From the NCBI GenBank assembly GCA_902793605.1, contig CADBEB010000002.1, positions 1 to 64,000 on the forward strand: a stretch of 64,000 bases of DNA. Direction: 5' to 3'. How positions within the stretch are numbered: position 1 is the first letter of the stretch; the number at the start of each line of letters is the position of its first letter. The stretch is from an uncultured Eubacteriales bacterium (GTDB lineage Bacteria; Bacillota; Clostridia; Christensenellales; Aristaeellaceae). This document shows, one piece after another, positions 52,960 to 62,027 of this stretch. The translations under genes were made by a program, and so were the position numbers. The notes under the pieces were generated by a model. It saw only the letters and a list, made by a program, of their open reading frames with translations, ran no database searches and had not been told where the DNA came from.

Positions 52960-53793
52960 ATGATCCAGTTTGGCATGCCGACCCTGATCGAGAACCGGAC
53001 GCTGCAGGACAATATCAGCCTTTGCAGCCGCCTGGGCCTGCGCTTTATCGAACTGAACATGAACTTCCCGGAATACCAGACGGAAGGACTGGAGCAGACG
53101 GAACGGCTGGCGGAAGCGGCGGATGCGGCCGGTATCTACTATACCATCCACCTGGATGAGAACCTGAACATCGCGGATTTCAACCGACTGGTTACGAACG
53201 CGTACCTGGAAACCGTCCGGCGGACGGTGGAAGTGGCAAAGAAGCTGCTTCCGCTGCGGGACCGGTACGGTGACGCCGGACGGCCGCTGACGATCAACAT
53301 GCACATGCATCACGGGATCTTTATCACGCTGCCGGACCGGAAGGTGCAGATGTACGAGCGGGATCTGGACCGCTACCTGGAATCCTGCCGGCATTTCCGC
53401 GATCTGTGCGGGGAGTGGATCGGTGACTCGCCGGTCATGATCGCCGTGGAAAACACGGATGGTTTCAGGAGTTATGAGCAGAAAGCGATCGACCTGTTCC
53501 TGGAGAGCCCCTGCTTCGGGCTGACCTGGGATATCGGACATTCCAAAGCGGTCGGCGAGAAGGATGTGCCGTTCATGATGGCCCGTGAGGACCGGCTGAT
53601 CCATTTCCACATTCACGACGGAACGGAACAGCCGCCCCGCAACCACCTCGCGCTCGGGGACGGGGAGATCGATCTGGCGGACCGCCTGAGAACGGCGGAA
53701 AAACATCACTGCCGCTGCGTGCTGGAGACCAAGACGGTGGAGGCGCTGGAGCGGTCCGTCGTCTTCCTGCGCGAACGGGGTCTGGGAGGATAA
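52960..53793 (+). CDS. Sugar-phosphate isomerase/epimerase-like (AP endonuclease 2 family) TIM barrel
   Basis: The 277-aa protein has the barrel pattern of this family, with metal ligands in MIAVENTDG, LTWDIGHSKA and LIHFHIHDGTE. Substrate unknown; xylose-isomerase-like epimerase or inositol catabolic roles are typical. It starts 42 bp after the Lgt-like gene with AGGAG upstream and ends 1 bp before aroB. Confidence 0.85.
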   Translation: MIQFGMPTLIENRTLQDNISLCSRLGLRFIELNMNFPEYQTEGLEQTERLAEAADAAGIYYTIHLDENLNIADFNRLVTNAYLETVRRTVEVAKKLLPLRDRYGDAGRPLTINMHMHHGIFITLPDRKVQMYERDLDRYLESCRHFRDLCGEWIGDSPVMIAVENTDGFRSYEQKAIDLFLESPCFGLTWDIGHSKAVGEKDVPFMMAREDRLIHFHIHDGTEQPPRNHLALGDGEIDLADRLRTAEKHHCRCVLETKTVEALERSVVFLRERGLGG

Positions 53794-53794
53794 T

Positions 53795-54931
53795 ATGGGT
53801 ACTTTTCAGGTTCAGCTGAGAAAGACGGTGGACGACAGCTATGAGATCGAAGTCGGCCGTTCCTTGATGCACCAACTGGCGGACGACCTGGCGAACGGAC
53901 TCCTGGGCGGCCTGCGCAGGTTTGCCCTGATCACGGACAGCCGGGTGGAAACGCTCTATGCGCAGCCGATCTGCCGGATGCTACAGGGGGCCGGGTTTGA
54001 CGGGGAGATCTTTTCCTTTCCTGCGGGTGAGGAGAGCAAGACCCGGGAGACCAAGGCGGAGATCGAAGACCGGATGCTGGCGGCGGGATTCCGGCGGGAT
54101 TGCTTTGTCCTGGCCGTCGGCGGCGGTGTCGTTTCCGATCTGGCCGGCTTTCTGGCAGGAACGTACGGACGCGGCGTGCCGTTCATTATTTACGCGACGA
54201 CCCTGCTGTCGGCGGCGGATGCTTCCGTGGGCGGGAAGACGGCAGTGGACACTCCGCTGGCCACCAACCTGATCGGCCTGTTCAACCAGCCGAAGAAAGT
54301 CTATATCGATATCGACTGCTGGAATACCCTGCCTCCGCGCGAGATCTCAAGCGGCCTGGCGGAAACGGTCAAGCATGCCTGCCTGGCGGACCGGGAGTTC
54401 TTTGAATACCTGGAAGAGCATATGGAGGAGATCCGCGGGATTTCCCCCGAAGCATGCGAACACATGGCCCGCATGAACTGTGGGATCAAGTACCGGGTGG
54501 TCATGAAGGATGAGCGGGAAGCCGGCCTGCGGGAGGTACTCAATCTCGGCCACACGGTGGGACGTGCGATCGAGACCCTCAGCGGATACCGCCTGCTGCA
54601 CGGGGAAGCCGTATCGATCGGCCTGGCAGCCGCCTGCGCGCTGTCGGTGCGGATGGGGTATATGACCGGTGAGGAAGCGGAGCGGGTCGAAAACCTGCTG
54701 GACCGGGCCGGGCTTCCGACCGGGATTCCGGGATATATCGACAGGGAGGCGCTGGTCCGGAAACTGTATACGGACAAGAAGGTCCGGAACGGCCGCCTTC
54801 GCTTTGTGATCCCCCGCGGCATCGGGGCGGTGGTGGAGTTCCGCCCGGGCGTCTATGCGGAGGAAGTCAGCGAAGAGACTGCCCGGGAGGTTATTCTCGC
54901 CATGGCGGAGCAGGAAGGAGCCGGCGAATGA
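53795..54931 (+). CDS. aroB: 3-dehydroquinate synthase
   Basis: The 378-aa enzyme shows AVGGGVVSDLAGFLAGTYGRG (nucleotide-binding and active site), TTLLSAADASVGGKTAVD, NLIGLFNQP, and metal ligands in LNLGHTVGRAIE and LHGEAVSIGLA. It converts DAHP to 3-dehydroquinate in the shikimate pathway. Its stop overlaps the next gene by 4 bp. Confidence 0.95.
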   Translation: MGTFQVQLRKTVDDSYEIEVGRSLMHQLADDLANGLLGGLRRFALITDSRVETLYAQPICRMLQGAGFDGEIFSFPAGEESKTRETKAEIEDRMLAAGFRRDCFVLAVGGGVVSDLAGFLAGTYGRGVPFIIYATTLLSAADASVGGKTAVDTPLATNLIGLFNQPKKVYIDIDCWNTLPPREISSGLAETVKHACLADREFFEYLEEHMEEIRGISPEACEHMARMNCGIKYRVVMKDEREAGLREVLNLGHTVGRAIETLSGYRLLHGEAVSIGLAAACALSVRMGYMTGEEAERVENLLDRAGLPTGIPGYIDREALVRKLYTDKKVRNGRLRFVIPRGIGAVVEFRPGVYAEEVSEETAREVILAMAEQEGAGE

Positions 54932-55431
54932 ACGGCACACGGATCGATCATCCCTTCGGGCCGCTTTACGGCGAAAACAGCCGGATTCTGATCCTGGGCT
55001 CGTTTCCTTCAGTCAAGTCCAGGGAGCAGAACTTCTTCTACGGGCATCCGCAGAACCGGTTCTGGAAAGTGATCGCCGCGCTGTACGGGCAGGAGACGCC
55101 CATCACCATTCCGGAGAAGAGGAAACTGATCCTGGACAATGGCCTGGCCCTGTGGGACTCCATCGCCAGCTGTGTGATCACAGGGTCTTCCGACGCCAGC
55201 ATCCGGGACGTCCGCGCCAACGACCTGAGGATTATCCTGGACAACAGCCCAATTGAAAAGATCTGCTGCAACGGACGAAAATCCCATGAGATGTATCAGA
55301 AGTATATCCAAAACGAGATCGGACGGGAGGCCATCTGCCTTCCGTCCACCAGTCCGGCCAACGCGCAGTTCTCGCTGGAGAAGCTGATTGAAGCCTGGTC
55401 GGAAATAACCGGGAGCTATCCGATCGCCTGA
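54928..55431 (+). CDS. DNA-deoxyinosine glycosylase (UDG superfamily)
   Basis: The 167-aa protein has the UDG-like layout: RILILGSFPSVKSREQNFFYGHPQNRFWKV at the N-terminus and LPSTSPANA near the C-terminus. This matches the hypoxanthine-DNA glycosylase (MUG-like) type that removes deaminated adenine. It overlaps aroB by 4 bp. Confidence 0.85.
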   Translation: MNGTRIDHPFGPLYGENSRILILGSFPSVKSREQNFFYGHPQNRFWKVIAALYGQETPITIPEKRKLILDNGLALWDSIASCVITGSSDASIRDVRANDLRIILDNSPIEKICCNGRKSHEMYQKYIQNEIGREAICLPSTSPANAQFSLEKLIEAWSEITGSYPIA

Positions 55432-55558
55432 ATTCACGGAGACAGAATGTTTCGTCAATATCATGACAGGCTTTGGGATACCGCTGCAGCAAGGATAAGC
55501 AAAACACAGTATGACTTGTTAATGCAGTCTGTGAGGCGTACTGATCCATGGTTCTTTT

Positions 55559-56752
55559 TCACGCTAAGGGACTGATCAGATCAACGGGATCTCTGACCAG
55601 GGAAAGCGCATAGAATGCAAGCACCAGCGACGCAATCCAGATCGCCGAATAAACAATGATCCGCGTTGAGCCCTGCAGTCCGTACAGTGTGAAATGAATA
55701 TATTTTCTGTTGATTTCGATGAAAAAATAACAGGCGGCAACCACGAGCAAACCGCAAAGCAGCGGCAACCATTCTCCCTGCAGAAATTGACCGCCGGTCG
55801 CCAGAATGATTACTGAGACTGAACAAATCAGTACATCGTGGATACAGTAGTAACGATTGATATTTTTCGAAAGATGATTCACAAGCGGAGGGATTTTCCC
55901 GCCTGTCAGGCGGCGGATCTTGTACATGATGGCCAGGAAAATGATACTGTTCAGGCATGTGACAGCACCATCCGGGCCCAGTCTCGGTTCATATTCCAGG
56001 ATATACTCCGGCATCAGCGGGAAAGGAACATTCATACGCAGCACAATGTAGATCACTGAAATTGGGAGGCAGATCAGCAGAACCCGGTTAGCCATCCTGT
56101 TCTTGTCCGGGATGCGGGTATAGAGCCCGCCGATCAGATAGCCGAAAGCGACAAAAACAAAATCTCCTCCCAATGTGAACATAGAATTCTCCGTACGGAT
56201 GAAAAGATTCAGGATCCGGTTCGGCCAGTACGCTTCCGGCGTTTTGATGATATTCCCAAGTGGAATCATGAGCAGATTCATCATAATTCCAATTGCCAGG
56301 ATCCATCCGTCCCGCAGCTTCAGTTTTTTCAACAATGCCATGAAAAGAAAAGCCAAACCGGCAAAGGTTATGATGTCAGACTGGATAACATCCAGCATAT
56401 ACGGTATAAACCGCCGGTCTCCGGTCGCGTGAAAAGCAACCAAACCGGGGATTGCAAAACGAAGGAGATTGACAAGCTGGCTTACGGTAAGCAGGGCAAT
56501 GCCGCGGACAATATTGCTCCCCGGATCCTGATGCCGCGAATAGCGCATTCCGATACCCATATAAGCCATGAACGAAACTGCGCCCAGGAGACCGGCCCAG
56601 TTCCCCAGGAAACGCATGATCACGCCGTCGTTGTCCGGCGAGAACCCCAGATAGCTGTGAAGCAGGATCATCAGAAAGATGCAGGTGGCTTTCGCCATAT
56701 CAATCTCCGGCTGCCTGCCTGTATTCACTGTTTTATCTGCAAGAAGTTTCAT
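55559..56752 (-). CDS. Multi-spanning membrane protein, acyltransferase-like
   Basis: The 397-aa protein has about ten hydrophobic helices starting IDMAKATCIFLMILLHSYLGF, with a topology like DUF1624/OafA-type acyltransferases, and LSKNINRYYCIHDVLICSVS near the C-terminus. Its predicted role is acylation of an envelope glycan. It is the intact counterpart of the interrupted gene at 41415-42500 in general layout. Start codon at 56752; convergent with aroB's operon. Confidence 0.65.
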   Translation of the reverse strand: MKLLADKTVNTGRQPEIDMAKATCIFLMILLHSYLGFSPDNDGVIMRFLGNWAGLLGAVSFMAYMGIGMRYSRHQDPGSNIVRGIALLTVSQLVNLLRFAIPGLVAFHATGDRRFIPYMLDVIQSDIITFAGLAFLFMALLKKLKLRDGWILAIGIMMNLLMIPLGNIIKTPEAYWPNRILNLFIRTENSMFTLGGDFVFVAFGYLIGGLYTRIPDKNRMANRVLLICLPISVIYIVLRMNVPFPLMPEYILEYEPRLGPDGAVTCLNSIIFLAIMYKIRRLTGGKIPPLVNHLSKNINRYYCIHDVLICSVSVIILATGGQFLQGEWLPLLCGLLVVAACYFFIEINRKYIHFTLYGLQGSTRIIVYSAIWIASLVLAFYALSLVRDPVDLISPLA

Positions 56753-56919
56753 CGTATCTCAAGCCATCCTTTTTTCGAAGAATTTGCAGGAATGCCATTC
56801 ACTTATCTCCATGATTGTGTGATCATTGCTGCGCAATCATGCTGCGAATGAAAAGCTGCATTCACCCGGTGGGAGGGTTCGGGATGCTCAGAAAACAAGG
56901 GAATGCGATTGCGTTTTCC
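56753..56919. other. Intergenic spacer without gene
   Basis: Nothing gene-like is seen in these 167 bp. Confidence 0.5.
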
Positions 56920-58248
56920 TCATATAAGTTTCATGTTCTTGCGGGTATAGAACATTTTCATGACGCCGGTGATCGCTTCGGAAACGTCGTCGGAGATATA
57001 GGCACTGTGCTTTCCGGTATTGATGGTCTTGACAAAGTCGACCAGTTCATAGCGGATGCCTTCTCCGTCCAGCTGATAGAAATAGCGCTTGTTTTCTTCC
57101 GGGTTTTCATACCGGATCTCGAAATAATCCGTCTTCCACCAGGGGGAGGGGACATAGATATATCCTTTGGTCCCGGAGATGACCAGTTCGCCTTCAGACT
57201 TGATTCCGCGCCCGACCTTCAGTGAGGCCACGGCGTGGGGATAATCAAAGCTGATCTTCGTGAACTGGTCATAGTTCTTTTCCGCCATCCGGCTGACGAT
57301 CCGGATATCGTCGTATTCCGTTCCCAGGATCTGGAAGATCGGCAGGAGGGCGGTCGGCCCCCAGCTGCAGATACTGTTCCACGCATGGTCGAGGTCGTCG
57401 ATCTCCTGGATGCTGGTGCAGGTCGCGTCGACCGAAACGATATTGCCGATCCGGCCGCTCTTGGTCAGCAGGAGCAGGCGGTAATAGGCGGTGGAGAAGG
57501 CGGTCTTGATCGAATCCATCAGGACGGTGTTCTTTTCCTTTGCGATCCGGTTCAGTTCCCGGTATTCGGCTTCGTCCAGGGTGATCGGCGCCTCGCAGAG
57601 GACATGGACGCCTGCTTCGAGCGCTTCCCGGGCATGCCGGTAATGCTCCAGCGGATTGGAAAGGATGTAGACCGCGTCGCAGCGGGTGAGCAGGTCGGAA
57701 TAATCCTTTGTCACATACAGGTCCGGGGCGCCCAGCAGCTTACGGATCCTATCACTCCGGGCGCACACGCCGGCGATATCGATCCCGTTGACATAGGAAC
57801 ACTCATGGTAGTATTTCGTCAGGATCCGGGTCTCATAGTCACCGATGAAGCCGATCCGGATCTTACGCTGTTCCGCGCGCACTTCCGAGCTGGAGACGCC
57901 TTCGGTGCGGGGCAGGTAGACCACCTTGCAGTAATCGCTCAGGTAGTCAAACTTGCCCGCCCAGTCGGATCCGACGGTGAAGATGTCCACGCCAAAGCGC
58001 TTGATGTCGTCGATCTTCTGGCCTTCGTATTCTTCGACGATGATCTCATCGGCGATCCCCGTCTGGCGGAGCGCTTCGATCCGCTCCATCAGGGGTTGCT
58101 GCACATTGATTTTGCCGCGGGATTTGTCAAAGTCGTCCGAGGTGACCCCGACGATCAGCCAGTCGCCGAGCGCCTTGGCCCGCTCCAGCAGGCGGATATG
58201 TCCGTAGTGAAGCAGGTCGTAGGTTCCGTAAGTGATCACTTTCGTCAT
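56920..58248 (-). CDS. Fusion of a glycerol-3-phosphate cytidylyltransferase-like and a Gfo/Idh/MocA oxidoreductase domain
   Basis: Residues 1-128 are a cytidylyltransferase of the TagD/GCT type: TYGTYDLLHYGHIRLL (HxGH motif), VGVTSDDFDKSRGK and RTEGVSSSEVR (RTxGVSTT motif). Residues 130-442 are a Gfo/Idh/MocA oxidoreductase (IRIGFIGDYETRI, CEAPITLDEAEYREL in place of CEKP). Together they could make a CDP-activated polyol or ketone. The ATG at 58248 follows GGAG; the open frame continues upstream but lacks a site. An aminotransferase gene precedes it on the same strand. Confidence 0.85.
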   Translation of the reverse strand: MTKVITYGTYDLLHYGHIRLLERAKALGDWLIVGVTSDDFDKSRGKINVQQPLMERIEALRQTGIADEIIVEEYEGQKIDDIKRFGVDIFTVGSDWAGKFDYLSDYCKVVYLPRTEGVSSSEVRAEQRKIRIGFIGDYETRILTKYYHECSYVNGIDIAGVCARSDRIRKLLGAPDLYVTKDYSDLLTRCDAVYILSNPLEHYRHAREALEAGVHVLCEAPITLDEAEYRELNRIAKEKNTVLMDSIKTAFSTAYYRLLLLTKSGRIGNIVSVDATCTSIQEIDDLDHAWNSICSWGPTALLPIFQILGTEYDDIRIVSRMAEKNYDQFTKISFDYPHAVASLKVGRGIKSEGELVISGTKGYIYVPSPWWKTDYFEIRYENPEENKRYFYQLDGEGIRYELVDFVKTINTGKHSAYISDDVSEAITGVMKMFYTRKNMKLI

Positions 58249-58280
58249 AGCGTAACTCCAATCGTTGCGGCGGGCCGCGG

Positions 58281-59339
58281 TCAGCGGTCCAGTTCGGCCA
58301 GGGCTTCCGTGAACCGTTCCATGTACCGGCGTTCCCCGATTGACACGCGCAGGCAGTCCCCGAACTCGCCTACGCCGGGATAGGTCTTGATCAGGATCTT
58401 CTTTTCCGCCTTCATCCGGTCCACGATGCGCTGCGCCGGCGTCCTGGGCTTGATGAACAGAAAGTTGCCGGCTTCGCCCTTGTGAGGATAACCGTTTGCG
58501 TCCAGCCAGGAGATCAGCCAGCTCCGGCCTTCCCGGAAGCGCCCGATCAGCCCGTCCAGCATGCCGGGCGTGGTCAGCACGGCCTCGGCAAACTTCATGG
58601 CGAAGGCGTTCGTGTTGTGCGGGGTGCACATCTTCTGGACCATCCGGATGCCCTCCGGCCATCCTGCGACATAACCCAGGCGGCAGCCGGCCATGGAGAA
58701 GAGCTTGGAGAAGGTCCGGGTGATGAAGACGTGCTCCCCTTCCAGCGCATAGCGGATGAAGGTCTTCGGATAGAAGTAGTGGTAGGCTTCATCCACCAGG
58801 ATCGTGATCTGCTTTTCCTGCGCGGCAGCAAGGATCGTTTCGAACTCCTCATCCGTATAGACGTTGCCCATGGGATTGTTGGGATTCAGGAGGATGAGCA
58901 GCTGCGTATCCTCCGTCAGGGCGTCCAGGATCTTTCCGATGTCCATGCTCAGGTCTTCGTTGTAGGGGACCTTCACAAAATCCCGTCCGTACATCTCTGA
59001 ATATACCTGAAACATGAAGTAGGAGGGAACGACGCCGACGATGCGGCCGCCCTCGCCGGTGAAGGCCTGAATGACGTAGCGGATGCCCTCGGCGGAACCG
59101 TTGACCAGGCACAGGTGCGCAATGTCCGTCCCGAGGTAATCCGCGAGGACCTCGGTAAAGTGCAGGGTTTCCGGATACTGGGCGACCAGCTGCGGGGTCA
59201 CGTCCGCGAGCACGGAACGGATAAAGTCTTCCGGCAGTCCGCCCGGGTTCTCGTTCAGGTCCAGACGGAGGTAGTCCTTCCGCTCGTTCTGGTCAAAGAT
59301 CCGGTAAAGGTTCTCCACCTTCGGGTTCAGGTAATACAT
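58281..59339 (-). CDS. PLP-dependent aminotransferase (histidinol-phosphate/class I-II type)
   Basis: The 352-aa protein has LDLNENPGGLPEDF at the start, NPNNPMGNVY, VDEAYHYFYP (aspartate of the PLP ring contact), and the Schiff-base lysine in TRTFSKLFSMAGCRLGY. It resembles histidinol-phosphate or threonine-phosphate aminotransferases but lies next to the cytidylyltransferase/oxidoreductase fusion, so an amino-polyol building block is plausible (inference). It starts the leftward pair; 32 bp separate the two genes. Confidence 0.85.
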   Translation of the reverse strand: MYYLNPKVENLYRIFDQNERKDYLRLDLNENPGGLPEDFIRSVLADVTPQLVAQYPETLHFTEVLADYLGTDIAHLCLVNGSAEGIRYVIQAFTGEGGRIVGVVPSYFMFQVYSEMYGRDFVKVPYNEDLSMDIGKILDALTEDTQLLILLNPNNPMGNVYTDEEFETILAAAQEKQITILVDEAYHYFYPKTFIRYALEGEHVFITRTFSKLFSMAGCRLGYVAGWPEGIRMVQKMCTPHNTNAFAMKFAEAVLTTPGMLDGLIGRFREGRSWLISWLDANGYPHKGEAGNFLFIKPRTPAQRIVDRMKAEKKILIKTYPGVGEFGDCLRVSIGERRYMERFTEALAELDR

Positions 59340-59475
59340 AGTGCTCCCTTCGTCGCCTGCGCAGGGCAGGCGGCAGGCATCCCGCTGTATTCGGAAATGT
59401 TCCGGCGGGATTAATTTTAGTCGATTTATGATCAGAAATCAATCAGAAATCAAGATACGGCAGGCCTGCCGGGGG
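59340..59475. other. Divergent spacer between aminotransferase and ABC-F genes
   Basis: No gene is seen. The region carries the rightward promoter just after its end. Confidence 0.5.
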
Positions 59476-59504
59476 TTGACAAACAAAACGGCCGCGCGTA
59501 TGAT
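59476..59504 (+). promoter_or_regulatory. Promoter of the ABC-F leader
   Basis: TTGACA (59476-59481), 17 bp, TATGAT (59499-59504). The transcript starts about 90 bp before the leader ORF. Confidence 0.8.
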
Positions 59505-59601
59505 GAACGCATCGGGAAGAAAGGCAGGGCATTGGCTACTGATGAGAAAGAACGACTGACATCCGGCAGCAAAGCACTCCGGCGGGGGACCGCGGGGGAA
59601 G

Positions 59602-59697
59602 ATGTTTTGTCGCCGTTTGGAGGTTGTGATCTCACACCAGCCGAACGCCTTTTTTGTTTTGCCTGTTGTTGTTTCACTCCTCCGCGGCGGAAGATAA
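59602..59697 (+). CDS. Leader peptide upstream of the ABC-F gene
   Basis: A 31-codon ORF (MFCRRLEVVISHQPNAFFVL then PVVVSLLRGGR) starts after GGGGGAAG and ends 13 bp before the ABC-F start. Its middle codons lie over the terminator hairpin at 59614-59660. Leader ORFs that regulate ABC-F resistance genes by ribosome stalling are well known in Bacillota; this one is newly read here, not a known named leader. Translation stalled by a drug could change the fold. Confidence 0.65.
   Translation: MFCRRLEVVISHQPNAFFVLPVVVSLLRGGR
59614..59660 (+). terminator. Attenuator inside the ABC-F leader
   Basis: CGTTTGG pairs with CCGAACG (one G-T) around an inner stem GG-TGTGA/TCACA-CC, then a TTTTTTG TTTT run. 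CCGCGGGGGA (59590-59599) can also pair with TCCTCCGCGG (59679-59688), an alternative fold that could displace the terminator. Confidence 0.75.
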
Positions 59698-59710
59698 GGA
59701 GTGAAGATCT

Positions 59711-61390
59711 GTGATGAAGCTGATACTGGAAGCGAAAGATCTCCGCAAAGCATACGGGGATCGGGAGCTGTTTCATATTGATACCCTGACGGTATACGAC
59801 GGGGAACGGATCGGGATCGTCGGGCAGAACGGAGCGGGGAAGAGCACCCTGATCCATATACTTTCCGGCGAGGAAAAGCCGGACGGAGGGACCGTGCGCC
59901 GATTCGGCGAAACGGCCGTCATCTCCCAGCAGGGGATTCCGGAGGAGAACAGCGACGGGATCTACCGCTCGCTGTTTCATGCGCAGAACAACCGGGAAAG
60001 CCTGTCCGGCGGGGAACAGACCCGGAACCGGATCGCCGCGGCGCTGTCCTCCCACCCGAAGCTGCTGATGGCGGACGAGCCCTCGACGGACCTGGATGAG
60101 CAGGGCCTGGCGATGCTGGCAAAGCAGCTGGAAGCGTTCAGGGGCGCCCTGTTCCTGATCTCCCATGACCGGGCGCTGCTGCGGCGGCTTTGTACCCGGA
60201 TCTGGTGCCTTGAGAACGGGAAGATCACCGATTTTCCGGGTGGCTACGACGCGTATGTCGCGCAGCGGGACCGGCAGCGGAACCGGGAACAGTTCGAATA
60301 CGACCAATACCGGGCGGAACAGAAGCGCCTGAAGGAATCCGCGCAGCGGATGGCGGAACGCGCGGCATCGGTGAAAAAAGCGCCTTCCCGCATGGGGAAC
60401 AGCGAAGCCCGGCTGCACAGGCGGGAAGCCACTGACGCGATCCTGCAGATCAGCCACGCCAAGCGGACCCTGCAGAACCGGATGGAGCAGATGGAGGCGA
60501 AGGAAAAACCTGTGCCGCTGCCGGAGATCCGGATGAAGCTCGGCGTTTCATCCCCGATCGGCGCGAGGCAGGCGCTGGAGGTCCGGTGCGACTGTCTGAC
60601 GGCCGGCTCGCAGGTTCTGCTGGAGAAGACCGGCTTTACCCTGCCGACGGGCAGCAAAACGGCGCTGACCGGCAGCAACGGATGCGGAAAGACGACGCTG
60701 CTGTCGGCCCTGGCCGGGCAGCCGGCCGACGGGACTTCGTTTGACGGGCAGATCCGCTTCAACCCGCAGGCACGGGTCGGCTGGTTCGACCAGCACCATG
60801 AGCGGACACTGAAACCGGACCGGACGGTGCTGGAGAATGTGCTGGAGGATTCGGTCCATCCCCGGAGCTTTGCGCGGACGGTGCTGTCGTGCATGGGGTT
60901 TGATCGGGAGGACGCCTTCAAGCAGGTAGCTGTGCTCTCGGGCGGGGAGAAGGCCAAGGTGGCGCTCTCCCGGCTGCTGCTGATGGACCTGAACCTGCTG
61001 ATTCTGGACGAACCGACCAACCACCTGGACCTGTATACGATGGAAGCGCTGGAGGAACTGCTCTGCGGATACGGCGGTACGATCCTGTTTGTCAGCCACG
61101 ACGAGACGTTTGTCCGGAAGGTATCGGGACGGCTGGTCCGCTTTGAGGGCCGGAAACTGGTCACCTGGGAAGGCGGAGCGGCGGAACGGCAGGAACGGAA
61201 GGATCGCGACGCGGAAAAGGAAGACCGGAAACTGGAGCTGATGCGGCTGGAGATGCGGATGGCGGACCTGACCGCGAGGATGGCGAAACCGAAGAAGGGC
61301 GACCATCCGGAACAGCTCAACGAGGAATACATGAAACTGGCCGAAGCGCTCCGGCAGATGAAACAGGAACCGACCGGCAGCGGAAAGTGA
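59711..61390 (+). CDS. ABC-F family ATPase (ribosome protection type)
   Basis: The 559-aa protein has two ABC domains: first Walker A GQNGAGKST, signature LSGGEQTR, MADEPSTDLD; second Walker A GSNGCGKTT, signature LSGGEKAK, LILDEPTNHLD; plus an arginine/lysine linker (about 175-270). No membrane domain is present. ABC-F proteins of this type displace antibiotics (lincosamides, streptogramins, pleuromutilins, macrolides) from the ribosome. GTG at 59711 or ATG at 59714 follows AAGGAG. The attenuator upstream supports a resistance role. Confidence 0.9.
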   Translation: MMKLILEAKDLRKAYGDRELFHIDTLTVYDGERIGIVGQNGAGKSTLIHILSGEEKPDGGTVRRFGETAVISQQGIPEENSDGIYRSLFHAQNNRESLSGGEQTRNRIAAALSSHPKLLMADEPSTDLDEQGLAMLAKQLEAFRGALFLISHDRALLRRLCTRIWCLENGKITDFPGGYDAYVAQRDRQRNREQFEYDQYRAEQKRLKESAQRMAERAASVKKAPSRMGNSEARLHRREATDAILQISHAKRTLQNRMEQMEAKEKPVPLPEIRMKLGVSSPIGARQALEVRCDCLTAGSQVLLEKTGFTLPTGSKTALTGSNGCGKTTLLSALAGQPADGTSFDGQIRFNPQARVGWFDQHHERTLKPDRTVLENVLEDSVHPRSFARTVLSCMGFDREDAFKQVAVLSGGEKAKVALSRLLLMDLNLLILDEPTNHLDLYTMEALEELLCGYGGTILFVSHDETFVRKVSGRLVRFEGRKLVTWEGGAAERQERKDRDAEKEDRKLELMRLEMRMADLTARMAKPKKGDHPEQLNEEYMKLAEALRQMKQEPTGSGK

Positions 61391-61430
61391 ACGGCTGCCG
61401 GGGGAACGCGGCAGACGGGAGGGAAAATGC

Positions 61431-62027
61431 GTGGAAGAGATCACCTGGGAACTGTTCGAGCGGCAGGTGGAGGCATGCCGGTTGTGTCCGCTGTGCCAAC
61501 AGATCCGGCATAAGGTTCCCGGCCAGGGCGACCGGAATTCGCCCCTGATGCTGATCGGGGAAGGACCGGGGCAGACGGAGGACGAGGAAGGGCTGGCTTT
61601 TGTCGGCGCGGCGGGTCAGCTGCTGACGCGGATGCTGGAAGCGATTCAGCTGCCGCGGGAGCGGGTATATATCTGCAACGTGGTGAAATGCCGCCCGCCC
61701 CACAACAGGGTCCCGACACCGGAGGAGGCGGAAGCCTGCCGGATCCACCTGCGGATGCAGACCTGGCTGATCCGGCCGAAGGTGATCGTGCTGCTCGGAA
61801 GCACGGCCGCGAAAAACCTGCTCAACCCGGAGATCCGGATCACGCGGGAGCGGGGCCGGTGGACGGAGCGGAAAGGCGTCTGGATGATGCCGACCTATCA
61901 TCCGTCCGCCCTGCTGCGGGACGAGAGCAAGAAGCCGGAAGCCTGGGAGGACATGAAGAGCCTGAAAGCGAAACTGATGGAGCTGAGGCTTTACCCGGAT
62001 ATTTACGCAAACGGAGAAGGATCATGA
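61431..62027 (+). CDS. udg: Type-4 uracil-DNA glycosylase
   Basis: The 198-aa protein has iron-sulfur cysteines in EACRLCPLCQ, the GEGPGQTEDEEGLAFVGAAGQLL loop with the catalytic glutamate, CNVVKCRPPHNR and MMPTYHPSALLRD. This matches thermophile-type Fe-S uracil-DNA glycosylase (UDGa/family 4), which removes uracil from DNA. Start is GTG at 61431 following GGAGGG. It overlaps the next gene by 4 bp (ATGA). Confidence 0.93.
   Translation: MEEITWELFERQVEACRLCPLCQQIRHKVPGQGDRNSPLMLIGEGPGQTEDEEGLAFVGAAGQLLTRMLEAIQLPRERVYICNVVKCRPPHNRVPTPEEAEACRIHLRMQTWLIRPKVIVLLGSTAAKNLLNPEIRITRERGRWTERKGVWMMPTYHPSALLRDESKKPEAWEDMKSLKAKLMELRLYPDIYANGEGS

Noticed and set aside
57235-58383. 382-codon plus-strand frame
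   Set aside because: Antisense shadow of the cytidylyltransferase/oxidoreductase fusion gene.
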